Below, piece by piece: positions 7,288 to 14,969 of a stretch of DNA of 31,649 bases (positions are counted from its first letter, which is position 1; each line of letters opens with the position of its first letter). The notes beneath the pieces are model-generated. The model ran no database searches. It saw only the letters and a list, made by a program, of their open reading frames with translations, and had not been told where the DNA came from. This stretch comes from Entamoeba invadens IP1. Lineage: Eukaryota; Evosea; Mastigamoebida; Endamoebidae. Location of the stretch: contig NW_004443670.1 of NCBI RefSeq assembly GCF_000330505.1, forward strand, positions 98,634 through 130,282. The letters are read 5' to 3'. The translations under genes were made by a program, and so were the position numbers.

Positions 7288-10200
7288 TTATATTTCTTGT
7301 TTACTCAGCCATGTTAAAAAGCGAGTAAATTCCAGTTGTGAGTATTTTGGGACTTCTCCACAAAGTGCAACAGTGTTTTTAACAGATGGGCACACTCCCA
7401 AATCTTTTTTCTCGAAATCGCAGCAATACCTTTTCATTTCATCTGGACTCACTCTTTCAAGTTGAACCGATTTTAGTGTTTCTTCCAATGTAGTATAACT
7501 CTGGCAACTCAAATGGTAACAAGTCACACTGTCTTCTTGAATCTTCTTGTCAAAGTACATTTGAATGATCTTTTTAACGCACTCGGCACAGTAATCGATT
7601 GGCACAAAAGGGATTTCGAGAGGAAGTGGAGACTTCTCTTCATAACAGACTTTATTACTACTTAGAATGCTTTTGATGAGTCTTATGTATTTGCTTTGAA
7701 GATTTGCAACACCACTTGCTCTGTCAAAACCTGCTGTTCCAAGACGTATAATGCACTTTGAATACCCTTCATTCTTTAACATGATTTTCTCTGCTATTAA
7801 CTTCGACTGTGCATATCCATTTAATCGATCAATAGAGGTCATTGGAACATCTTTCACTTCTTCATTAATGCCAGACCCACTCAAACAACTCAACGATGAT
7901 ATTTGTATTAGAAATGCTTTATTTTGTTGTGCCAACGTAACACAAGTTGTCATGGGAATAACATTTTGTGGGTATAAATTGTCATAGGATTCTAACATAT
8001 GTGTTCGTCCACATGAATTAATAATAACTTTTATGGTTTGTAAAACTTCACAATATAGTTTTGAAATCCCAAAATTGGGTTGAGTCACATCCCCACTTAA
8101 GACAGTCACTTGCTCTTCAAACCACTGTGTTATTTCTTCTCTTTTCTCTTTTGGTTCAAATTGCGTTATTTCATTGAAAATATCCAAAAGACGCCGTTTC
8201 ACGTTTTGTCCTCTCACAACACAAATCACACGTTCTTTAATATCACACAAACTTCTTAGTATAAATTTCCCAACAAAACCCGTTGCGCCAAGTAACAAAA
8301 TTGTTCGTTTTGGAGTCAAATTAACTTCTGGAATTGCTTTATAGGGAATCACATGTTTGGTGATCTCATTTTCCCAATTTTCTTCAATTTCAAGAAAAGT
8401 CCCTGTGTTGATATAATTTTCTATTTCTTTAATATTACGCATTTTATATAAAAGAAGAACCGAAATGGAGACGCCAAAGGCGTCTTGTATACTTTTACTA
8501 ATCAAAGCCATACAAATAGAATCGACGCCAAAATCCGTCAATTTGTATTCCAAAACGCTTTCAATAGTTTTCACCTTTTCAATTCCTTTCACACAATTTC
8601 TCAAAATGTTTTCCATTTTCTGTGATACAGCGCCCCTCTCACATTTTTCGTTTTGTGCCGGTTCCTCGCCCTTTTCGCTTTGTTGAAGAATAGCCGTCTC
8701 TTCTTCAGCTTCCACAATAACAAATCCAAGACAAAAGCTATACTTCTTATATCTTTCTAGTAATTTGTTTCTGTTCAATTTACCATTACTAGTTAATAAT
8801 CCATTTTCGACTCCAAATCTATCTTTTGCTATAATTACTTTACTCACCGTTTCATAGATTTTCATTTGTTTTTCTTTGCTTCTTTCTTTTATATTCTTTA
8901 AAATGTCGTTATATTGCAGTGGAGAATTTACAGTTGGATAGACTACACCCATAACTCCATTGATTTCTATTCCCCCAAAAACGAAAATCTGTTCGATCCC
9001 AAGAACTCCAATCAAAGCATTTTCTATAACCGTTGGCGTCACAAAAACGCCTTGTTGTGTTTTAAAACAAAACGCCTTTCGATCAATAATTTTGACTCTT
9101 CCGTCTTCGATCATCCCAACATCCCCCGTCTTGAAGTACTTCACTCCATCAATTTGAGTAAACATCTTCTCTGTGAGTTCATCATCTCCAAAGTATCCCG
9201 TCGTCATCGTTTGAGTCTTCGCGACGACTTCTCCACGGGGTGGGGTGTCCGTCACATAAAATCCCATTTCTTCGCAGTCAATGAGTTTTAATTCAACGCC
9301 TTCATTCACTTTTCCTGTTGTCATATTAATGAGTGATCCAGTCTCACTGGTACCATATCCATCAGTTACTACTAATCCAATTTTAAAGAGAAATTCTTTA
9401 ATGTAATCGGAACTCTTCGCTCCAGTTATCAAAACTTGTTTACACCGGTTGCCAAGCACTTTTTTCTTTTTGAATGTCTCAAGAGAAAGTGGGTCGCTCA
9501 ATGAGCCCTTTTCTATTTTAAATTCACTGTACAACGAATTCCAAAAGGACGGAGTTGCACCAAAGAACGTCGGGCGAACTAATAAAATGTCCTTTCTTAA
9601 CCGTTCTAAAGATCCACTATAACATGCTATTGCTCCCCCTTTACTCAAAATATTTCCTAATTGTCGTATTAAAGTAAACGAGACAGTTATAGTTTCTATG
9701 TTTCCTTTGGTTTCTACTAATTGACTTTTTAACATCTTTTCCGTCTCAATCACCAGTTTAGGGATGCCAGTAGACCCACTTGTAGATAGCAAAAGTCTTG
9801 GTGTTTGGTCATTAATATTGGTTTGATCGATATCTAAAGTCTCCTCTTTTTCGTCTAAAAATAGAATAGAAGAGAGTGGCGGATATGTCTTCGTTTGAGG
9901 CTCTTTACTATTAACGTCATATGCTTCATAACAGTCGTCCACTGTAAACACAAATTTAAATTGAGAGAGACACTTTGAAAACACGTGTTGAAGATGTTTA
10001 GAAATAAATAGAAGAGGAGAGTGACACTTTAAAAGAACACTTTCAAATTGCTCTTTAGAAACAGTGTGTTGTAAAGGTATACAAATCATGTTAGCTATAA
10101 GTGATGCTATTAATATTATATAACTCTCTGGACAACAATCGGCGCAAATAATAATTTCGCTGTTTATTTCAATGGAATGTTCTTTCAAAAATTTTACAAT

Positions 10201-10629
10201 GGAATTCACATACATGCCAACTTGTTTGTATGAAAGCCACTTGTAATCTTCCAACACTTGTCCACAGAACAGTCGATACCCTATACATCGCCTTTCCTCA
10301 TACAAATGTATAATATTCAAGAGACATGTCGAATAAGTGGGAGCTGATATTGCTTTGAAATTGTTTAATGCATATGGTAAGATCTCTTTATAATATTTGT
10401 GGCAGGTGTCTTCTTTTGCATATTGAATACAACTCGGGCATATATTATGAAAGCCATCATCACAGACACTACAATTGTAATACTCACTTGGGGGTAAGAT
10501 CTCGCACCCACACATTAAACACCCAACTACTGATGTCCGATTTTTCATATGCTCAATCAGTTTTATGTCTTCTGATGTGCTACAACTCGATGATGATAAA
10601 TATGAAAGCAATGAATTCAAATATTCCAT
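7288..10629 (-). CDS. ZZ finger - adenylation - carrier - thioester reductase protein (NRPS-like / Lys2-type reductase)
   Basis: This is a single 1113-residue frame from the ATG 10629-10627. A ZZ-type zinc finger lies at about 37-80: C37xxC40, C53xxC56, C64xxC67 and H77. An AMP-binding domain follows (about 100-620), with the phosphate loop 'STSGSTGIPK' near 283, 'GYGTSETGS' near 428, 'KTGDVG' near 501 and 'IDRKAF' near 517. A carrier domain has the phosphopantetheine site 'FGVDSICMAL' near 700. The C-terminal reductase has the Rossmann motif 'LLGATGFVGKF' near 784 and the SDR catalytic 'YAQSK' near 940. The order A-T-R is that of fungal Lys2 aminoadipate reductase and of carboxylic acid reductases: the acid is adenylated, loaded on the carrier and released as an aldehyde or alcohol with NAD(P)H. 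The substrate is unknown. The N-terminal ZZ finger is unusual. GC and codon use are in line with neighbouring genes. A phosphopantetheinyl transferase would be needed elsewhere in the genome. Confidence 0.93.
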   Translation of the reverse strand: MEYLNSLLSYLSSSSCSTSEDIKLIEHMKNRTSVVGCLMCGCEILPPSEYYNCSVCDDGFHNICPSCIQYAKEDTCHKYYKEILPYALNNFKAISAPTYSTCLLNIIHLYEERRCIGYRLFCGQVLEDYKWLSYKQVGMYVNSIVKFLKEHSIEINSEIIICADCCPESYIILIASLIANMICIPLQHTVSKEQFESVLLKCHSPLLFISKHLQHVFSKCLSQFKFVFTVDDCYEAYDVNSKEPQTKTYPPLSSILFLDEKEETLDIDQTNINDQTPRLLLSTSGSTGIPKLVIETEKMLKSQLVETKGNIETITVSFTLIRQLGNILSKGGAIACYSGSLERLRKDILLVRPTFFGATPSFWNSLYSEFKIEKGSLSDPLSLETFKKKKVLGNRCKQVLITGAKSSDYIKEFLFKIGLVVTDGYGTSETGSLINMTTGKVNEGVELKLIDCEEMGFYVTDTPPRGEVVAKTQTMTTGYFGDDELTEKMFTQIDGVKYFKTGDVGMIEDGRVKIIDRKAFCFKTQQGVFVTPTVIENALIGVLGIEQIFVFGGIEINGVMGVVYPTVNSPLQYNDILKNIKERSKEKQMKIYETVSKVIIAKDRFGVENGLLTSNGKLNRNKLLERYKKYSFCLGFVIVEAEEETAILQQSEKGEEPAQNEKCERGAVSQKMENILRNCVKGIEKVKTIESVLEYKLTDFGVDSICMALISKSIQDAFGVSISVLLLYKMRNIKEIENYINTGTFLEIEENWENEITKHVIPYKAIPEVNLTPKRTILLLGATGFVGKFILRSLCDIKERVICVVRGQNVKRRLLDIFNEITQFEPKEKREEITQWFEEQVTVLSGDVTQPNFGISKLYCEVLQTIKVIINSCGRTHMLESYDNLYPQNVIPMTTCVTLAQQNKAFLIQISSLSCLSGSGINEEVKDVPMTSIDRLNGYAQSKLIAEKIMLKNEGYSKCIIRLGTAGFDRASGVANLQSKYIRLIKSILSSNKVCYEEKSPLPLEIPFVPIDYCAECVKKIIQMYFDKKIQEDSVTCYHLSCQSYTTLEETLKSVQLERVSPDEMKRYCCDFEKKDLGVCPSVKNTVALCGEVPKYSQLEFTRFLTWLSKQEI

Positions 10630-10970
10630 TTTAAATGTTTTCGTATATTTAGTTCAGTTGAACTATATATACTTCATTGAATGTATAAAAACATTCATTT
10701 CGTTTATTCTAATTAATATGTACTAATTTAAAACTATATTAGTTGATATTAGTAAAAGATATTAATTATATAATTTTTAAATACTACTTAATAATTTATT
10801 AAAATCTAACTATTTTTTTTAATAATTATAATAATAACTAACAATAATAATTGTTTTTGATATATTATAAATGTAATTATTGTATTAATTTTACTAATTA
10901 TTTAATTCATTTATAAAAATTAATAAAACAACTATATCAGAATTTGAGTGAATGTGATTGAAAAAACGGA
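10630..10970. promoter_or_regulatory. Divergent promoter region of the reductase and flavodoxin-like genes
   Basis: An AT-rich 341-bp spacer separates two divergently transcribed genes. On the minus strand, CTGAACTAAATATAC lies about 15-30 bases before the reductase ATG and resembles a GAAC element. TATATATA occurs just upstream of it. On the plus strand the last 40 bases before 10971 hold no clear TATA. Nothing else is recognisable. Confidence 0.35.
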
Positions 10971-11621
10971 ATGAAGGAATATGTGAGGGGAGAAAAATGG
11001 AGAGGTGCGATGGAGAAAAAGCCACTTGTGGTGTACTATTCGAACAGCAATTCAGTGATTGGTGAAATTGCACATAAAATCGCTCTGGACGTGAGAGCAG
11101 ATATCTATGAGGTGAAGACCACTAAAAGAATCAAACGGCCACAACTCACGCAAGACGGGAGGAAGACATTCAGTAACATACCCATTGTTTTTGATTCAAT
11201 CGACTTCTCGCCATACAATGAGATTTTTATTGGCGGAGAGTGGGTTGAAAGGCATTTAGTAGGACCAATGAGGTCGTGGATCAACCAGAACAAAACGTAC
11301 ATTTTGCGCGACGACGTTAAACTCATCTTTTTTGTTTTCGACAAACAAGGGAAAAAGATCAACAAGGCATTCAAAGAAATGGTCGAGCTGTTGGGAGAAC
11401 CCCATAGAAGACTCATTATAACGCCATTGGATTACCCGTATCATTCATTGCCAAGAAAAGTTGGATATCACACGAGTTCATCAGAACAAGATGAGGTTTA
11501 CTGTGATGAGAAAATGAGTAGCGATGGTGTTAATGTTGTTGAAAAAATTTCCACAAAAAGTTGTGGCCCCATGCAAAAACAACGAGTTGAAAATTTTGAA
11601 CAAGGAATACGTATAGAGTAA
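10971..11621 (+). CDS. Flavodoxin-fold protein
   Basis: The frame gives 216 residues. The core start is 'KPLVVYYSNSNSVIGEIAHK', a beta strand followed by a Ser/Asn-rich loop and helix, which is the flavodoxin phosphate-binding loop pattern (S/T-x-S/T-x-x-S/T). Further strand-loop units follow: 'YNEIFIGGEWVERHL' (about 83-97) and 'VKLIFFVFDKQGKKINKAF' (about 115-133), as in flavodoxin-like folds. The first 13 residues (MKEYVRGEKWRGA) precede a second ATG at 11010 (MEKKPLVVYYS) that would start the fold directly, so the true start may be either. The C-terminal 50 residues are polar and probably disordered. Likely role: FMN-dependent electron transfer or a small-molecule reductase; the substrate cannot be told. 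It is divergent from the reductase gene and ends 87 bp from the convergent Ras-like gene. Confidence 0.7.
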   Translation: MKEYVRGEKWRGAMEKKPLVVYYSNSNSVIGEIAHKIALDVRADIYEVKTTKRIKRPQLTQDGRKTFSNIPIVFDSIDFSPYNEIFIGGEWVERHLVGPMRSWINQNKTYILRDDVKLIFFVFDKQGKKINKAFKEMVELLGEPHRRLIITPLDYPYHSLPRKVGYHTSSSEQDEVYCDEKMSSDGVNVVEKISTKSCGPMQKQRVENFEQGIRIE

Positions 11622-11708
11622 TTCCAGCTGTTTGTGTAGCTTGATGATCTATGAAGATATTTATAAACAATTACAAAACCTATACATCATTGACATAAAC
11701 ATCAGAAA

Positions 11709-12353
11709 TTATACAACAACACAACACTGCGACTTTCGTCTTGGCTCTTCCTCGTCAGGGAGCATTGGATTCTCTAGTGTCATTTCAAAGTTGACATCTG
11801 ACAAAAGTGCTGTTTCGACCTCCTTGTTGATGGCCATGTAGCAACTTTCCTCGTTATTTGGGTCAAGCACAACCTGTTCGATGTCATTTAAATTTGCCAG
11901 CGTTGTTCCGTCGGGCTTTGTCTTTTTAAGTGCAATGAACTTACGCGGGATGTCTTCTGTATATCGTTTGACTTCTTTAAGCCAGCATTCCAGCATTTTC
12001 CCCTCTTCCTTCTCTGGGCAGTACACCAGAAATATCTCAGAAGTTCCTCTGAAAAATGATGTGTTGATAGTTTTTCTTTCTTTATTATCTTTCGATGAGT
12101 ACTATTTATATTTTTCAACAACAAAGTTAAACAAACCACACGTGTTGATTGATAAAGTAAAATCCGTTCCAAGATATTTTAGTGTGTTTTGATATGTTTG
12201 ATCGACCATAAAGACTTCTAAGTGGTTTCTGGAGAGATAATTATTGATAGCGGTTTTAAGGGAGTCGTTGATTTCCCCAACAAAAATGAACTTGACTTGG
12301 GCTTGTGCCAGTTCGCACGTTGCCATCCGATCGAGCGTCATCTCTTCAGACAT
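11709..12353 (-). CDS. Degenerate Ras-like small GTPase with CaaX end, two exons
   Basis: Exon 1 is 12353-12137, starting MSEEMTLDRM. The intron is 12136-12047, with donor GTTTGT and an AG acceptor (the second AG of CAGAG keeps the frame). Exon 2 is 12046-11709. The spliced product is about 184 residues, the usual size for the family. The order of elements fits Ras: 'VKFIFVGEINDSLKTA' at the P-loop place, 'LGTDFTLSIN' as strands before switch II, 'NTCGTSE' where DTAGQE belongs, 'EIFLVYCPEKEEGKMLECWL' as strand 4 and helix 3, 'ALKKTKPDG' where NKxD belongs, and the C-terminal prenylation box CVVV preceded by another Cys. The P-loop lacks GxxxxGK[ST], DTAG is altered and the segment between switch II and strand 4 is missing. 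It probably does not hydrolyse GTP. It should be membrane-anchored by prenylation. The start and acceptor are inferred; no other start ATG lies upstream in frame. Confidence 0.75.
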
Positions 12354-13450
12354 CGGCACTATGGTTAAGTCAGATCTTGCCTTGTTGATAAGTTTGAATT
12401 CTTTGTGGGTATATACACCCGGGTTTTATGTGTTTTCTCGTTCATGGAATTTACTTTCAATAATGAACTATATTTATTGGTTTATGTTTAGTTCTGTTAT
12501 AGTACTGTTTTTTATTTTCGTCCAAAACATTATATTTATTGAAACCCCTCGTTTAAAAATATAAAAATCACAACATTTTGTCATTTTCTATTTCTTTTAG
12601 TGATGTGCAGTTGTTTATTTTTAAAGTTCGGGATATTAAAGGAAATAATTTATTAAATTTTTTTTAAATGAACTTAAATAACAAGACTTGCAATTCTCCA
12701 TTTTATGTACAATACATAGTTATTAAAAATATATATTTAATTAAAAAATACATTTAAATTGTTATTATATTTTTTTCTTTTTACAAATAATTAAATATTG
12801 CATATTTATAATTGTTGTTTGATTATAATTTGTTTTTTATAAACATTTGATTAAAACTTAAACATTTTATCGATAATAAATTATTTATTTTAATTAAAAT
12901 AATTAGTTTATTACTATTTAAAAACATTATTTAAATAATTCTATCCATTAATGTTAGCCATTTTCGCATACGTGCAGTTTTTTTTATTAAGTAAATAATT
13001 ATGATTTAATTATAACCGTATCACTAAAAAATCCATTTGAAAATAAATAATAACCCATTCAATCCATAAATTCGACTTTTTTTTTCTTCAAAAAAGATTG
13101 TTATTATTATTTTATTTTTATTATTTGATTTTTTGAAAATAATTTACGATGGTATTGTCATTGATATACCGAGGGACCGATCGCTAAAATCACATATTTT
13201 TTAGTCGTCAAAAATAAGAAAATTTTTTTGCCATTATTTTTTTTATTTCCAAGGTTTTGTTTCAAAAAGATAATTTTTTCTTAATTAGTGAACGTGGAGA
13301 CATTATTTTAAGTTCAGCTTATTTTAATTTATTTAATTTAAAAGTGTTGTTTTTAAGTTCTTTTTAACATAAAAAAACAAAAAATCGAATTAAATTTTTA
13401 GTTTCAAAAAAATAAAAAATCAAAATTTAGTAAAAAAAAGAAGATTATTG
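12354..13450. other. AT-rich intergenic region, no gene seen
   Basis: About 1.1 kb has no supportable coding sequence. A short palindrome, GGGTATATACACCC, lies at about 12407-12420 upstream of the Ras-like gene. The rest is A/T runs, including several T7-T9 and A7 tracts. A 106-codon plus-strand frame (12244-12564) is antisense to the Ras-like gene's exon 1 and is not credible. Confidence 0.45.
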
Positions 13451-13616
13451 TCATAGTAGTATATAAATTATGTGGATTTAGGGGGGACAGAATTTTATCT
13501 ATATTTTCTAATAATTTAACTAAAATAGTGATGGGACGATTAATCTGAATTTTCACAAAATTCTGGATTAAGAGTTCCAATTATTTTTTTCATTTTTTAT
13601 TTCCCTAAAATGAACA

Positions 13617-13919
13617 CTGATAAAGAACAATATAAATTACAACACTATAACTGATACAGAATATATTAATATAACTAAAAATCAAATTTCTAAATTCTAT
13701 TTCGGTAAAGATGACTATTCTCAATATATTAAAGATATTATGAATTATGTTATAAAACAAGATTCTAATAGAAAACATTATTTATTAAAAATTTATAAAT
13801 CTGCCTTAGAATATTTATTCTTATTAATTAAAAATCATGAATTTGATGAAAATGAAGATATATTAAATCATTTCTACAATGAAGATTTCTATTATGATGA
13901 AAGACATCATAATATTTAA
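13617..13919 (+). pseudogene. Left-end reading frame of the long-TIR element
   Basis: An open frame runs from just after a stop at 13614-13616 to TAA at 13917-13919. Its first part lies inside the TIR (…ITKNQISKFYFGKDDYSQYI, then KDIMNYVIK). From 13759 it continues outside the arm with a Lys/Asn/Phe-rich sequence (KHYLLKIYKSALEYLFLLIK, then NHEFDENEDILNHFYNEDF). The first in-arm ATG, at 13611, lies in another frame and gives a 14-codon peptide ending TGA, so a one-base shift separates a plausible start from the long frame. The first in-frame ATG is at 13740. No family is recognised. The C-terminus is probably cut at the deletion junction near 13915. Confidence 0.45.
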
Positions 13920-13980
13920 GAAATTCTGATTCATTATCAAATGATTTTGCATCATCTGATTGTAATTTATAAACACTCAT
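13828..13980 (-). pseudogene. N-terminal fragment of an internal gene of the long-TIR element
   Basis: On the minus strand, an ATG at 13980-13978 opens MSVYKLQSDDAKSFDNESEF, then runs antisense into the left-end frame. The first ~22 residues have protein-like composition. What follows is the complement of the left-end frame, so the true gene is cut at a junction near 13915-13930. It lies about 60 bp downstream of the stop of the right-end frame, as expected for the second gene of a compact element. Confidence 0.35.
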
Positions 13981-14040
13981 TTTTTATGATAAAAATATAA
14001 ATTATCTAATATGAATTTAATTAATGTTTCATGTCTAATC

Positions 14041-14274
14041 TTAAAACCATTTAAAACTCTTCTTATCTTTATCACTACGTTGAGTATTCATTAATTGTTC
14101 AACAAATTTATTAGAATAAGAAGTTGTATCTGGTACATTAACTTTTTTATTAGTTTTGTATTGATCTATTAAGTCGCTACTATAATCTAACATCTTATTT
14201 CCTATACCAGACGTGTCATATGCTTCTATTAAATTTTTAGCATATGGTTTTATAGGTTTTATAACATAATTCAT
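14041..14274 (-). CDS. Right-end reading frame of the long-TIR element
   Basis: The ATG at 14274-14272, inside the right TIR arm, opens 77 codons: MNYVIKPIKPYAKNLIEAYD, then a Ser/Asp/Lys-rich sequence ending SDKDKKSFKWF. The first six residues (MNYVIK) are encoded by the arm and are shared with the left-end frame; past the arm the two proteins are unrelated. The same upstream arm frame (…FYFGKDDYSQYIKDI) runs into this ATG, so the parental protein may have been longer. There are no recognisable motifs. It is likely a small protein of the parent element; whether it is expressed is unknown. Confidence 0.45.
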   Translation of the reverse strand: MNYVIKPIKPYAKNLIEAYDTSGIGNKMLDYSSDLIDQYKTNKKVNVPDTTSYSNKFVEQLMNTQRSDKDKKSFKWF

Positions 14275-14563
14275 AATATCTTTAATATATTGAGAATAGT
14301 CATCTTTACCGAAATAGAATTTAGAAATTTGATTTTTAGTTATATTAATATATTCTGTATCAGTTATAGTGTTGTAATTTATATTGTTCTTTATCAGTGT
14401 TCATTTTAGGGAAATAAAAAATGAAAAAAATAATTGGAACTCTTAATCCAGAATTTTGTGAAAATTCAGATTAATCGTCCCATCACTATTTTAGTTAAAT
14501 TATTAGAAAATATAGATAAAATTCTGTCCCCCCTAAATCCACATAATTTATATACTACTTCAT

Positions 14564-14969
14564 CGTAAAAAAATTTCAAATGAAAAATGGCCAAACTTTT
14601 TTAATGGTTAAATGAGTTTAGTGGCAGTAATAAAATTCATTTTAATAATTATAAAAAATATAAAAATAATTATAAACATTATTTATAATAAACAACAAAC
14701 GATATTATTAATTAAATAAGTTATTTGTATTATTATATAATATAAAAAATAAATAATGATAAAAATATAATCAATAATTATAAATTTAAATATGAAAATG
14801 TTATTATTTTTATTAAAAACAAATACATTCACAAAATAAATTACTTATTAACTTGATATTTTGAATAAATATATATATTAAAATATACTGTTATCTAAAC
14901 AAATAAAACATTTGTTTTTATAATTTATTTAAACAATAAATACTAAAATATGAAACTATATAATATTTT
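14564..14969. other. AT-rich spacer between two mobile elements
   Basis: Very AT-rich sequence (ATAAATTA-type runs, TATATATA near 14870) has no open frame. No clear 8-bp duplication or TIR for the neighbouring hAT copy could be found by eye. Confidence 0.4.

Larger units (their letters stand above)
13455..14559. mobile_element. 1105-bp element with identical 304-bp terminal inverted repeats (internal-deletion derivative of a long-TIR DNA transposon)
   Basis: The left arm 13455-13758 and right arm 14256-14559 are reverse complements over all 304 positions, with no mismatch seen on full comparison. The ends read AGTAGTATATAAATTATG... and ...CATAATTTATATACTACT. TCAT flanks both sides (13451-13454 and 14560-14563), a likely 4-bp target-site duplication. 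The 497-bp centre joins pieces of two or three different reading frames, so the element looks like the two ends of a larger parent brought together by deletion. Long TIRs starting AG are a feature of Maverick/Polinton elements, which have been reported in E. invadens, but those usually give 6-bp duplications, so the assignment is open. Perfect arm identity means recent insertion or arm-to-arm conversion. Confidence 0.85.

Noticed and set aside
8914..9291. Plus-strand frame of 125 codons
   Set aside because: It lies wholly antisense to the adenylation domain of the reductase gene and has no motif.
11105..11444. Two overlapping minus-strand frames
   Set aside because: Both are antisense to the flavodoxin-fold gene; Ser/Leu-rich shadow translations.
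11888..12172. Minus-strand frame of 94 codons over the Ras-like gene
   Set aside because: It reads the intron and the wrong frame of exon 2; the spliced frame gives Ras-family order and a CaaX end.
12244..12564. Plus-strand frame of 106 codons
   Set aside because: Antisense to exon 1 of the Ras-like gene and then spacer; hydrophobic tail of T-rich DNA.
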